This document shows, in pieces, positions 25,303 to 34,124 of a DNA stretch of 64,000 bases. The DNA lies in contig NZ_CP132291.1 in NCBI RefSeq assembly GCF_044359855.1, positions 2,232,001-2,296,000 on the forward strand, read 5' to 3'. The notes under the pieces were generated by a model, which was not told the DNA's origin, made no database searches, and saw only the letters and a list, made by a program, of their open reading frames with translations. This stretch comes from Rummeliibacillus pycnus_A (GTDB taxonomy: Bacteria > Bacillota > Bacilli > Bacillales_A > Planococcaceae). The position numbers were made by a program, and so were the translations under genes. How positions within the stretch are numbered: the stretch's first letter is position 1; every line of letters begins with the position of its first letter.

Positions 25303-25513
25303 AGTGAAACTTCCATCAGTGGGGTTTTCTTCATCCCCCATAAAAAAAAGAACTCAGTTTAATTTCGCCACGTCCTATGGCAACAACTGAGTGTCCAACA
25401 TCCTGTTGGACCGAACCAATCGGGCTTTTACGGGCAGTTATCCCCCACCTATCATCTTTGCTTTTCTCTCAATCTTGAGGTGGGGGTATTACTGCCCGTT
25501 AATGCCGGATAAA
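25300..25513 (+). repeat. Stop-codon-anchored intergenic repeat, copy 2 (longest)
   Basis: It starts with TAAAGTGAAACTTC, in which TAA is the tetR stop. It continues with a GGGG/CCCC hairpin, the hairpins AACTCAGTT/AACTGAGT and GTCCAACA/TGTTGGAC, the block GAACCAATCGGGC-TTTTACGGG, and ends TTACTGCCCGTTAATG as in copy 1. The central block is shared with copies 3 and 4 but absent from copy 1. Confidence 0.75.
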
Positions 25514-25550
25514 TTCTTTCGAAGTTATTACCTTTGCTGAATAAAAGACA

Positions 25551-25591
25551 AAAGGAGCTCTCCTTACAACGGATTAAGCGAGAACTCCTTT
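25551..25591 (-). terminator. Intrinsic terminator of the DUF4064 gene
   Basis: Twelve-base stem AAAGGAGTTCTC/GAGAGCTCCTTT with one G-T pair, four bases from the stop codon at 25596 and followed by TTTTGTCTTTT on the minus strand. Confidence 0.8.
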
Positions 25592-25595
25592 CGTA

Positions 25596-26081
25596 TTATA
25601 TTACAGATTGGTCACTATAAGTTGAGTCAGATACTTCTACCTTCGGCTTACGTACGAAACAAATAATTGCAGCAATGTAATAGATGAGAGAGGTAGGTGA
25701 AAGAATACCAGCAAAAACAGCAGCAATAATAAACATAGCTCCTGCCAAATTTGCCGTTTTATCTTTTACCCTCGCGACTTGTACCATAGCAATAATGCCC
25801 ACTATAAAGCTTATGATAAAGAATATGATAATAAACCATGCAGTAGGTCCAAAAAAGTTTATAATTGACAACATGCTATCAGAAAAACTTTGCATGTCTA
25901 CATCTTGAAATTGTGGATCTTCTGATAATTGCTTTTGGAATTCTGCAATGAATTCATCTTGCGCTTGGGTATTATTTTGGAATTCATTTATAAAAACCAG
26001 CATAAGGCCCATAAATCCAATTGCAATTATATTGAAAAATGAGCCAATAACTCCAAATACAATTTCAATTGTTCTTTTCAC
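25596..26081 (-). CDS. DUF4064-type membrane protein
   Basis: A 161-residue membrane protein with four hydrophobic segments: one at the N-terminus (EIVFGVIGSFFNIIAIGF), a polar acidic loop of about 40 residues (NNTQAQDEF to DMQSF), then three more and a polar tail. This layout matches DUF4064 proteins, whose function is unknown. It starts with GTG five bases behind GAGGTG. It is a single gene with its own terminator. Confidence 0.75.
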   Translation of the reverse strand: MKRTIEIVFGVIGSFFNIIAIGFMGLMLVFINEFQNNTQAQDEFIAEFQKQLSEDPQFQDVDMQSFSDSMLSIINFFGPTAWFIIIFFIISFIVGIIAMVQVARVKDKTANLAGAMFIIAAVFAGILSPTSLIYYIAAIICFVRKPKVEVSDSTYSDQSVI

Positions 26082-26259
26082 TCAATCACCTCAATTTTAT
26101 TGTTATAGATTACTATACGTGACTCACTCTGAAAAGTTTCGAAATTTTTCATTCCCCAAAAAAAGCCATCTTATAAGTAATTTTCTATACTTAAAAGACA
26201 GCCATTTTAGATTCTTTTATTCTATCCCGACACAGCGACTAGCCACCACTGCTTTAAAC

Positions 26260-26541
26260 CTAAGCTTTTACATCATCATATTCGTGTGATGTTTCAAAAG
26301 CTTTTACAACATATGAACAAACCGCATCAATTTTATACTCATTTTCACGAGCATAATCTGCAGCTCGGTCTAGTAATTGTTTAGCAATGCCTTGACCACG
26401 TAATGAACCATCAACATAAGTATGGTCTACTACCATGACATCCCCTAACTGTGTCCAAATAATTTCTGCTACTACTTGCCCATCTTTTTTATTTTCGAAA
26501 GCATATTCTTCATGACTTCTATTACTTAATTGAAATTCCAT
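26260..26541 (-). CDS. Small GNAT-like N-acetyltransferase (YjdJ type)
   Basis: A 93-residue minimal acetyltransferase-fold protein. It has VDHTYVDGSLRGQGIAKQLL, the acetyl-CoA-binding loop of the short GNAT group (YjdJ/NATD1), and ends after one more helix-strand-helix (YARENEYKIDAVCSYVVKAF). The substrate is unknown. The ATG is followed by a normal frame and is preceded by a run of Gs that could serve as ribosome binding site. Confidence 0.88.
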   Translation of the reverse strand: MEFQLSNRSHEEYAFENKKDGQVVAEIIWTQLGDVMVVDHTYVDGSLRGQGIAKQLLDRAADYARENEYKIDAVCSYVVKAFETSHEYDDVKA

Positions 26542-26721
26542 TTAATAACACCCCCATATTTTAAAATATAGTTTAGCACATTTTATTCTTGTAATGATAG
26601 TAGACGTAATTTTGCTTCAAGTATTTTACGTCGAGATTTCAATTACAATTTAACTGTCATTCGGTTCAGAACTACAGATGCGTTGTATAAAAGAGAAACG
26701 AGCATTTCCTCTTTTATATTT

Positions 26722-26758
26722 AAAATCCTTACATAGCATAAGCTACGTAAGGATTTAT
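26722..26758 (-). terminator. Intrinsic terminator of the DUF1002 gene
   Basis: Stem AAATCCTTAC..TAGC with GCTA..GTAAGGATTT. A second hairpin lies just beyond it (arms TATAAAAGAG/CTCTTTTATA, 26685-26720). Confidence 0.7.
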
Positions 26759-26774
26759 TAATACATAACAAGTA

Positions 26775-27710
26775 TTAGCCAAAAATGCTACTAATACCAT
26801 CAATTATTTTTTGGAAGAAGTTTTTCACACTCGCCCAGAAGCCTGAATCACTTTTTATATCTTCATTGATCTTGCCTAATTGGTCTTTGATATGCCCACT
26901 TAAATCATCCAATTGTGTAGACCATTTACTAAAGTCAATATCAAGTTTACTAATTTTATTCATAAGATCAATTAACAGTTGACGGTCTTTATCACTTAAA
27001 TTGATTTCTAACTTTTGTAGTTGTTCATCGACGATTTTTTCAACGTCTGCTTTTGTAGCAGGGTTTTGTTCTGCGATTTGCTTTTTAATATCTGTTAATA
27101 GTTGACTAACTTTTTCGTTATCGACCCCAGAATTTTGGGCAATGTCAGTGGCAACTGATAATTCTTGGTTTGCTACATCTGTACGATCTTTGTCTAATTT
27201 TTTTCCTGTTGTTACTTCATATGCCTTGTAGATACCAGCTAACGCTGAATGACCCGTTACTTTTTTAGGAGCTGCAACTTCAACAGTTGCATCCTCAATC
27301 CCCGCTGTTAACATCGCGTTAGAGTACATATCAGCTGTTACTTCAGTAATGTTCTCAGGTGTCACGATATTAATGACTAAACCCGAACCAGCATCTTTTG
27401 GTGTAATTTTAGCTGATGAATAAAGACGTGCACTAGAATTTCCATTTTCAATATATTTGGCAATGTCTGCACCTGTAATTGTAATTTCTTGAATATCAGA
27501 ATTATTTGCAACGCCTAAACTATTTTTTACGCTTGCTTTTTCGCTTTCTGATAGACTTCCACCGTAGACTACGATTGGAACACCTAATTTTTCATTAACT
27601 ACTTCATCTGACGATTGCGATGAATTAGTACTTGCATAGCTCGTTGTTGGCGCAACTACAGCAGTTGTTAAACACATAGCTGCTACCACAGCAAATATTT
27701 GTTTTTTCAT
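26775..27710 (-). CDS. Secreted DUF1002 protein (YpuA-like)
   Basis: A 311-residue protein with a classical signal peptide (MKKQIFAVVAAMC, then PTTSYASTN, cleavage probably after YAS). The body has the DUF1002 signature: VVYGGSLSESEK, ITITGADIAKYI, YSSAKI and GLVINIVTPENITEVTADMY, then a helical C-terminal half with long amphipathic helices (QLLTDIKKQIAEQ, VDEQLQKLEI) that may be coiled coil. B. subtilis YpuA is the named member; its molecular role is not established. The ribosome binding site is AAGGGGG. It is exported and probably acts at the cell surface. Confidence 0.88.
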   Translation of the reverse strand: MKKQIFAVVAAMCLTTAVVAPTTSYASTNSSQSSDEVVNEKLGVPIVVYGGSLSESEKASVKNSLGVANNSDIQEITITGADIAKYIENGNSSARLYSSAKITPKDAGSGLVINIVTPENITEVTADMYSNAMLTAGIEDATVEVAAPKKVTGHSALAGIYKAYEVTTGKKLDKDRTDVANQELSVATDIAQNSGVDNEKVSQLLTDIKKQIAEQNPATKADVEKIVDEQLQKLEINLSDKDRQLLIDLMNKISKLDIDFSKWSTQLDDLSGHIKDQLGKINEDIKSDSGFWASVKNFFQKIIDGISSIFG

Positions 27711-27818
27711 TAATTAATTTCCCCCTTAAACCTTTTGTTACTTATTCGTGTACAGTTTATGCTGCCTACTTGCTATTAATTTTGAATATACGTATTAGAC
27801 CCTCAATAATAATACGTC

Positions 27819-27871
27819 AAAAAGAGCAAAAAGTTTCTGAAAGCGGCTAAAACTTTCTCCTTTTGCTCTTT
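27819..27871 (-). terminator. Intrinsic terminator of the mntR-cvfB transcript
   Basis: Stem AAAGAGCAAAA/TTTTGCTCTTT with inner GAAAG/CTTTC pairing, seven bases behind the cvfB stop and followed on the minus strand by TTTT. Confidence 0.75.
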
Positions 27872-27878
27872 AGTTCAC

Positions 27879-28736
27879 TTATTTAATTAGAGTCCAGCCG
27901 TCTTCTTGTTCGATACGATCGGCTTTCATCAAAGTACCCAATGCACGTTTAAATGCACCTTTACTCATATGGAACATTTCTTTAATTTCATCAGGCGAAG
28001 ATTTATCACCAAATGGCATTTTACCGCCAACTTCTTGAAGATACTTAAAGATTTGCTCAGCATCATCTGATAATCGTTCATATTTACGTGGAAGCATAGA
28101 AGCATTAATGGTACCATCTTCTTTTACTTCAATAACACGTACATTAACATCTGAGCCTAGACGAGGTTCTGCTCCACGTTCAGATTCATGAACGAAAATA
28201 CGATACGGTTTATCTACACCGAGTAAAAATGTTCCAACTGGCAATACACGATAAGGGCGAGCTAAAATATTCTTATTAAATAGTTCTGGTTCTGCATCTT
28301 CATACATTTCTAATACTTTTTCTTCCGTAATAAGACGACCAAATAGGCCACCTTCACGGTCTGTACGCAATGTGATATAAAGATGTTGTCCAGGTTCTGG
28401 CCAAAGCGGTTTTAATTTTGGTAAATCTTCAGCAGGAACAAGTACTTCTCTTGAAGTACCGATATCCACATAAGCACCTTCACGATCTTTTACATGTAGT
28501 ACACGTGCCCATCCATATTCGTCTTTACGAATATGCGGTATCGCTGTTGTTGCAGATAGATTTCCTCTACGATCTGCATACAAAAACACTTCTATTTTGT
28601 CATTAACTTTTAACGGTTCGATTACTTCAGAAGCATTTAACGGAATATCTAATTCATCGTTTGTTAATATATACTTAGATTCTTGTTGTTCTTTTACTAC
28701 TAATTTTACTACCTCACCTGATTGTAATTCTGCCAT
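27879..28736 (-). CDS. cvfB: CvfB/YitL family S1-like RNA-binding protein
   Basis: A 285-residue cytoplasmic protein with S1-like beta-barrel domains (GWARVLHVKDREGAYVDIG, GTFLLGVDKPYRIFVHESERG) and a C-terminal winged-helix domain (DEIKEMFHMSKGAFKRALG). In Staphylococcus CvfB binds RNA and affects virulence gene expression; in Bacillus it is YitL. The ATG at 28736 follows AAAGGAG at good spacing. It begins 28 bases after mntR and is probably co-transcribed with it. Confidence 0.9.
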   Translation of the reverse strand: MAELQSGEVVKLVVKEQQESKYILTNDELDIPLNASEVIEPLKVNDKIEVFLYADRRGNLSATTAIPHIRKDEYGWARVLHVKDREGAYVDIGTSREVLVPAEDLPKLKPLWPEPGQHLYITLRTDREGGLFGRLITEEKVLEMYEDAEPELFNKNILARPYRVLPVGTFLLGVDKPYRIFVHESERGAEPRLGSDVNVRVIEVKEDGTINASMLPRKYERLSDDAEQIFKYLQEVGGKMPFGDKSSPDEIKEMFHMSKGAFKRALGTLMKADRIEQEDGWTLIK

Positions 28737-28764
28737 ATTTCTTGCTCCTTTCATATGACATGTA

Positions 28765-29184
28765 TTATTCACCTGTATGAGCTTTTAGCTCTTCCAATTT
28801 GTGAATAAAATCGGGGTTCTCTTCTAAAACTTGTATGAGATCAGCAATGCATTCAATGGAATTCCAGCTCAAATGATGCTCGATTCCTTCTACATCATTG
28901 TATATTCGTTCTTCATCCACACCAATAAGTCTTAAAAACTGCTCCAATAAGCTATGTCTCTCTACTAATCGTTTTCCTAACTTTAAGCCTTTTGCTGTTA
29001 AAGTTAAGCCTCTATAGCGTTCGTATATTAAATAACCATCTTTATCAAGTTTCTGAACCATTTTGGTAACAGAGGAAGGAAGAACTGACAATGCTTCTGC
29101 GATGTCCGATACACGTGCATAACCTTTCTGGTCAATTAGTAAATAGATTTGTTCGATGTGATCTTCCATACTCGGTGTCGGCAT
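28765..29184 (-). CDS. mntR: Manganese-responsive transcriptional regulator MntR
   Basis: A 139-residue DtxR-family repressor that senses Mn(II) and shuts off manganese uptake genes. All six metal ligands known from B. subtilis MntR are present at the same numbers: D8, E11, H77, E99, E102 and H103. The winged helix lies in residues 20-62. Like MntR and unlike DtxR it lacks an SH3 domain. It has a downstream partner cvfB; no mnt transporter is in the window, so its targets are elsewhere. Confidence 0.97.
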   Translation of the reverse strand: MPTPSMEDHIEQIYLLIDQKGYARVSDIAEALSVLPSSVTKMVQKLDKDGYLIYERYRGLTLTAKGLKLGKRLVERHSLLEQFLRLIGVDEERIYNDVEGIEHHLSWNSIECIADLIQVLEENPDFIHKLEELKAHTGE

Positions 29185-29345
29185 CTCAATTCCCTCTCTT
29201 TCGATTTCCTATCTCTCTAGTTTACTACATGAAACTACAAAACGTAACAATAAGCACAAAACAGTTGTATTTTATTCATAAATTAATGAGATGCGTTCTC
29301 GCCGAAAACAAGTATTACATTAATAACTTTCCATTTCAATGAGTA

Positions 29346-30455
29346 TTATTGAATCTTAGCATAAATACAAGTATCACGAAGCGTTTTTCCATCAGCTGAT
29401 CTACTATCTTGTTTTAATATACCTTCTAATTCAAATTGTGCACGACTTGCTACAGCCCGACTTCTAATATTATCACTATCACAGCGAATTTCCAGACGTT
29501 TAGCTCTTAATTCTTCAAAGGCAAATTGAGAAATTCTTTGAACAGCTTCCGTCATATAGCCTTTTCCTTCAAATCGTGCGTCTAACCAATAACCAATTTC
29601 AAATTTCGGAATTGTCCAATCGATATTATGTAATCCTGTAGAACCGACAAATTCTCCACTATCCTTCAGAAATACATGTAATCTTAAATCTTTTCTTGTG
29701 ACAAAATCACCAATTGCCTGACGAATGTTTTCTCTCGTTTTTTCTTTTTCAGGCAATGTCTGTGCCCAATTCATAAAAGGCTTTAATGTTTTGGCAGAAT
29801 GTACGATTGCTTCCCAAACAGTATCTACATCTTCCATAATAGGCATTCTAATGATTAGCCTTTCTGACTCAAAGCTACTTGGAAAATCCCAATTTTCTTT
29901 ATAATTGATCGTATCAATTTTGACCTCGTCATCCCAGCTAACAGGTGTTGTTTTTCCTTCTAAATAATCTTGGCGTGTAATACCATACGTAATGGCATCG
30001 TAATATGCATTTTCCTTAGGAACGTACCAAGCTTGTCGTAAATGCGCTTCTTTTACAAAACCAGCATTTTCAAATGTCTTACGCATGGCAATATTATCTT
30101 GTCTAGTATGACCTTCTAAGCGTATTTTATTGTTCGGCAATGAAAAAACATATTCACTTATTAATTTTAAAGCTTTGGTACCATAACCTACTCCTCGCCA
30201 TTTTCCAGCTATACGTAAGTCAAATAGCGGAATGTCATCTTGCAGGTCATATATTTTCACCATTCCCACTTGTAGGTCGTCATCGTTTACAAGCCAAAAT
30301 GTTTTAGATTCATCTGATTCATAGCCACCTTCATCAATTGCTTTTTCAACAATATCTCGAGCAGGATGTGAATTTTCATGGTATGGCCATACGTTTGTTG
30401 TCATAAACTCAATAAGTTGCTCTTGTTCTTCCATTGTCCATTCGATTAATTTCAC
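29346..30455 (-). CDS. Tandem GNAT acetyltransferase (two fused domains)
   Basis: A 369-residue protein made of two acetyltransferase domains. The first (1-170) has the acetyl-CoA loop RIAGKWRGVGYGTKAL and the motif NAGFVKEAHLRQAWY; the second (200-369) has the RimJ/RimL pattern SERLIIRMP, FEIGYWLDARFEGKGYMTEAV and ASRAQFELEGIL. Each half is about the length of a complete enzyme. The fusion is unusual: one protein may acetylate two targets or one half may only bind. It starts with GTG after GGGGGTTAAC. It stands alone downstream of cadA. Confidence 0.85.
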   Translation of the reverse strand: MKLIEWTMEEQEQLIEFMTTNVWPYHENSHPARDIVEKAIDEGGYESDESKTFWLVNDDDLQVGMVKIYDLQDDIPLFDLRIAGKWRGVGYGTKALKLISEYVFSLPNNKIRLEGHTRQDNIAMRKTFENAGFVKEAHLRQAWYVPKENAYYDAITYGITRQDYLEGKTTPVSWDDEVKIDTINYKENWDFPSSFESERLIIRMPIMEDVDTVWEAIVHSAKTLKPFMNWAQTLPEKEKTRENIRQAIGDFVTRKDLRLHVFLKDSGEFVGSTGLHNIDWTIPKFEIGYWLDARFEGKGYMTEAVQRISQFAFEELRAKRLEIRCDSDNIRSRAVASRAQFELEGILKQDSRSADGKTLRDTCIYAKIQ

Positions 30456-30482
30456 AATAGTTAACCCCCGATTGCATTGGTA

Positions 30483-32588
30483 TTATTTTTGAATGCGAAT
30501 TAAGCGTAGTGAATTTAGCACGACTAACAATGTTGCACCCATATCTGCAAAAATCGCAATCCATAATGTTAACCACCCTGGAATAATTAGTAGTAATGCT
30601 AAAATTTTCAACCCTAATGCAAACATAATATTTTCTTTAATAATTCGCAACGTTTTTCGACTAAGTCTTATTGTATAAGGCAACTTTCCAAGGTCATCAG
30701 CCATTAAAGCGACATCTGCTGTTTCAAGTGCTGTATCTGTCCCAGCTCCACCCATAGCAATACCTACAGACGCTGCCGCCAATGCTGGAGCATCATTCAC
30801 TCCATCCCCAACCATTGCTACAAAACCATATTGCTGTTGTAATTCTTTCATTGCTTCTAATTTATCTTCTGGTAATAAGTCTGCTTTAATATCTGTTAAA
30901 TGCAATTGTTTTGCAATGGTTTCTGCTGTTGGTTTTGCGTCACCTGTTAACATGACTGTATTCTTGATTCCAATTGATTGTAAATCCTGCAATACAGATC
31001 TACTGTTTGAGCGAACCTGATCAGCAATTGCAATGATTCCTAATAAAGTGGTTTTAGAAGCTGCTACAACAACTGATTTCCCTTCATATTGTAGTGATTC
31101 AACCTCTTTCAGAATATCTTTTGGTATGTCAGTTAATTCTTGAATCCATTGAACACTTCCAACAAAAATTTGTTGGAAATCTACTGTTGCGTACGCACCT
31201 TTACCAGTTACAGATTGAAAATCTATGCCTTTTTCTATGATAATCGAAGCATTTTCTGCATAATTTAAAATGGCTTTTGCTAAAGGGTGCTGCGAGCTAT
31301 GTTCAACACCAGCCACTAATCTAATCAAAAGCTCTTCTGAAGTGCCTTGTAGGGCTAATATGTTTGTCACTTCTGGTACACCCTTTGTTAGAGTACCTGT
31401 TTTATCAAATGCGATGGCTTCGATATGTCCAAGCTGTTCAAGATGTATGCCACCTTTAATCAGCACCCCTTGTCTTGCTGCATTACCAATCGCAGTAACA
31501 ATGGCTACTGGTGTAGAAATGACTAAAGCACACGGACATCCAACAACGAGTACTGCAAGCCCTTGATAAATCCAGTGATGCCAATCACCGACAATCAGTG
31601 AAGGTACAATTGCTACAATTATTGCAATAAGAATAACAGCAGGAGTGTAATATTTCGCAAATTTATCTACAAATTTTTGAGAAGGTGCTTTTTCTGCTTG
31701 GGCTTCTTCTACTAAAGTGATGATTTTTGCAATTGTTGTATCTTTCACGTGTTTTGTGACGTTAACTTCAAGTACACCTTCTTCATTTAATGTACCTGCG
31801 AAAACTTCATCTCCAACCGCTTTTTTGACTGGAATAGATTCGCCCGTAATGGGTGCTTGGTTCACTGTCGACATTCCACCAACGATTTCTCCGTCCATAG
31901 CAATTTTTTGTCCTGGCTTCACGATAAGGACATCACCTATTTGTACATCTTCTGTAGCTAATTCGACCAGTTCACCATTACGACGAACAAGCGCTGTAGC
32001 TGGTGCAATATCCATTAACTGCCGAATTGACTGTCTTGCCTTATTCATGGAATAGCCCTCAAGTGCCTCACTAACTGCAAAGAGAAAAACGACAACGGCT
32101 CCTTCTTTCCACTCACCAATAACGGCCGCACCGATGACCGCAATGGTCATTAATGTTTTCATATCAAATTCAAAATGGAATAAGTTTTTAAACCCATCTT
32201 TGAAAATAGTAAAGCCACCTATCACAATGGCGATAAAGAATAGACCAATCGTTGCTATGTGGTCCTCACCTTGCAATACACTCATTAAGTAACCTGCAAT
32301 TACAAATAATAACGAAATACCAGCTAGAATATTTTCTTTTTTCATATAAAACGGAATATGCACTTCTTCTCTGGATGAAGCGGGCACTACTTTTATGCCA
32401 TCAAATGCTCCCGCTTCACATAGTTGTTCAATTGAAGCATCACCTTTCACCGTCAGCTTAGCTGCTCCAAAATTTAATTGTACCTCTTCTACTGTAGGAA
32501 TACTTTGTACATTTTTTTCGAATTTCATTGCACAATTAGCACAGGACAAATTTTGTAATCGATATTCTTGAGTGTTAGTTTTTTTCAT
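30483..32588 (-). CDS. cadA: Cadmium/zinc/lead-exporting P-type ATPase CadA
   Basis: P1B-2 ATPase of 701 residues that exports Cd, Zn or Pb. It has one N-terminal metal-binding motif SCANC (C16, C19), the intramembrane CPC in GCPCALVIST, the DKTGT phosphorylation site, the HPLAKA nucleotide motif and GDGVNDAPALAAA; the late acidic segment ALETADVALMADD matches zinc/cadmium pumps. The ATG at 32588 overlaps the end of cadC by 14 bases with GAAGG upstream, so both proteins are translated from one mRNA, with likely translational coupling. A longer reading from 32642 would run through cadC sequence and is rejected. Induction should follow CadC release. Confidence 0.95.
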   Translation of the reverse strand: MKKTNTQEYRLQNLSCANCAMKFEKNVQSIPTVEEVQLNFGAAKLTVKGDASIEQLCEAGAFDGIKVVPASSREEVHIPFYMKKENILAGISLLFVIAGYLMSVLQGEDHIATIGLFFIAIVIGGFTIFKDGFKNLFHFEFDMKTLMTIAVIGAAVIGEWKEGAVVVFLFAVSEALEGYSMNKARQSIRQLMDIAPATALVRRNGELVELATEDVQIGDVLIVKPGQKIAMDGEIVGGMSTVNQAPITGESIPVKKAVGDEVFAGTLNEEGVLEVNVTKHVKDTTIAKIITLVEEAQAEKAPSQKFVDKFAKYYTPAVILIAIIVAIVPSLIVGDWHHWIYQGLAVLVVGCPCALVISTPVAIVTAIGNAARQGVLIKGGIHLEQLGHIEAIAFDKTGTLTKGVPEVTNILALQGTSEELLIRLVAGVEHSSQHPLAKAILNYAENASIIIEKGIDFQSVTGKGAYATVDFQQIFVGSVQWIQELTDIPKDILKEVESLQYEGKSVVVAASKTTLLGIIAIADQVRSNSRSVLQDLQSIGIKNTVMLTGDAKPTAETIAKQLHLTDIKADLLPEDKLEAMKELQQQYGFVAMVGDGVNDAPALAAASVGIAMGGAGTDTALETADVALMADDLGKLPYTIRLSRKTLRIIKENIMFALGLKILALLLIIPGWLTLWIAIFADMGATLLVVLNSLRLIRIQK

Positions 32589-32940
32589 TGCATGCGCCTT
32601 CTTTCGAATGTTCATAAGCAATTTCAACGAGCTGTTTAACATGGGAATCCGCTAATGCGTAATATACCATCTTACCTTTCCGGTGTGAATTTGCTAAACC
32701 ATGGTCCTTTAGGTACCTTAAATGATGTGATGCTGTTGCATTTGATGATCCAATAACGGTTGCTACATCACAGACACAAAGTGATTCCTCAATAGTTAGA
32801 GCATAAGTTATTTTGAGTCGTGTTTCATCTGCTAATGCTTTAAAAAATTGAGCTAAATCTGTTAACTCAGGCATTTGATTTTGAACTCTTTCAACTGCCT
32901 CTTCATTTACTTTTGTGATTTCACATATTTCTTTATCCAT
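32575..32940 (-). CDS. cadC: Metal-responsive ArsR/SmtB repressor CadC
   Basis: A 121-residue ArsR-family repressor. The winged helix lies in the middle (LCVCDVATVIGSSNATASHHLRY region). The metal site pairs C6 with C54 and C56 of the LCVC motif, as in S. aureus CadC (C7, C58, C60). The fourth cysteine of that protein, C11, is replaced here by lysine; C11 is known not to be essential for sensing. It leads the cadC-cadA operon, with two palindromic operators upstream. Confidence 0.93.
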   Translation of the reverse strand: MDKEICEITKVNEEAVERVQNQMPELTDLAQFFKALADETRLKITYALTIEESLCVCDVATVIGSSNATASHHLRYLKDHGLANSHRKGKMVYYALADSHVKQLVEIAYEHSKEGACNEKN

Positions 32941-32959
32941 ATTTCTTCACTTCCTTCAT

Positions 32960-32975
32960 TCAAATGTATGTTTGA
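32960..32975. promoter_or_regulatory. CadC operator, proximal copy
   Basis: TCAAATGTATGTTTGA, a palindrome with TCAAA/TTTGA arms, lies 20 bases before the cadC start, downstream of the predicted transcription start. Confidence 0.7.
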
Positions 32976-32989
32976 GTGTTTTTGATAGT

Positions 32990-33033
32990 CTTAGTATAAC
33001 TGTTTTCTATATGTTATTCAAATATCCGTTTGA
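32990..33033 (-). promoter_or_regulatory. cadC promoter with overlapping distal operator
   Basis: On the minus strand TTGAAT (-35) and TATACT (-10) are 17 bases apart. The palindrome TCAAATATCCGTTTGA at 33018-33033 covers the -35 and has the same arms as the proximal site, so CadC would block RNA polymerase. Confidence 0.7.
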
Positions 33034-33102
33034 TTGTTAAAAAGAATTGAGAAAGAGTAACTAATTAGGTATATTGGTAAAAATAGCAAAAGGGGTGGTT
33101 CT

Positions 33103-34110
33103 ATGAAAAAAGGGCACTGGAATCTGATTACAGATGTTCCGAATGTTCATGTTGGTCATGTTACGTTATACGAAAAATTAAACGAAGAGGATACGATTTG
33201 CACAGGGGTAACGGCTATTTTGCCACACGAAGGCAATCTATTTGAACAAAAGGTTCCTGCAGCAAGCTTTGTGCTAAATGGTTTTGGCAAAACTGTTGGA
33301 CTTGTTCAAGTGGAAGAATTGGGTGTTGTTGAGTCTCCTATTATGCTTACCAATACATTTAGTGTGGCAGCCGTTTTAGAGGGCACTTTAGATTATATGC
33401 TCGAGCAAAATCCTAGCATTGGTGATTCAACCAGTTCTCTTAATATTATTATTGGTGAATGTAATGATAGTCATTTAAATAGCATGAGAGTTCGTGCAGT
33501 GAAGCCTGAACACGCTATATCTGCTATACATAATGCGAAACAAGCACCATTCAAACAAGGGGCTGTTGGGGCTGGAAAAGGGATGATTTGTTATGAACAA
33601 AAAGGTGGTATCGGGTCATCTTCAAGAATTGCCGAGCGAGATGGCGAACGTTTTACAGTAGGAGTGTTGTCACTCACGAATTTTGGCAATGCTGGTGAAT
33701 GTCGTTTTGCAAACTGGCAGCAAGATTCTCCTATCGAAAAGCCTGATGGCTCCGTTATCATTGTCGTTGCAACTGATGCACTAGTTAGCGATCGCCAGTT
33801 AAAACGCCTTGCAAAAAGGGCTGCTATTGGACTTGGGCGCACAGGCACACATATTCATAATGGCAGTGGCGATATTATTATCGCTTTTTCAACGGCTTAT
33901 ACAATCCCACATCAATCAGCTTCTCCGATTGGCGAACCTGTAGCATTTGTACGAGATGATTCAAAATTAATGAATGATCTTTTCCAAGCAACCATTGAAG
34001 CTACTGAAGAATCTATTTACCAATCTTTATTACATGCTGAAACGACTGTTGGACGAAAAAATCGTGTTGTAAAGAAAGCTGAATTTAATAAAAAAAAGAT
34101 TGGCTCATAG
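33103..34110 (+). CDS. P1 family (S58) peptidase, DmpA/BapA-like
   Basis: A 335-residue N-terminal-nucleophile hydrolase of the DmpA aminopeptidase family. The conserved start (ITDVPNVHVGHVT), the GGIGSSSRI segment and the central autocleavage site PDGSVIIVVATDA are present. By analogy to DmpA, cleavage falls between G216 and S217, exposing S217 as the catalytic nucleophile. Members remove N-terminal D- or beta-amino acids from small peptides. The substrate is unknown. AAGGGGTGG precedes the ATG. Its terminator stem begins inside the last codons. Confidence 0.93.
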   Translation: MKKGHWNLITDVPNVHVGHVTLYEKLNEEDTICTGVTAILPHEGNLFEQKVPAASFVLNGFGKTVGLVQVEELGVVESPIMLTNTFSVAAVLEGTLDYMLEQNPSIGDSTSSLNIIIGECNDSHLNSMRVRAVKPEHAISAIHNAKQAPFKQGAVGAGKGMICYEQKGGIGSSSRIAERDGERFTVGVLSLTNFGNAGECRFANWQQDSPIEKPDGSVIIVVATDALVSDRQLKRLAKRAAIGLGRTGTHIHNGSGDIIIAFSTAYTIPHQSASPIGEPVAFVRDDSKLMNDLFQATIEATEESIYQSLLHAETTVGRKNRVVKKAEFNKKKIGS

Positions 34111-34124
34111 CCAATCTTTTTTCA
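34093..34124. terminator. Bidirectional terminator between the P1 peptidase and fluC genes
   Basis: Twelve-base stem AAAGATTGGCT/AGCCAATCTTT with T6 on the plus strand and A-rich flank on the other; the peptidase stop TAG is in the loop. Confidence 0.88.
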
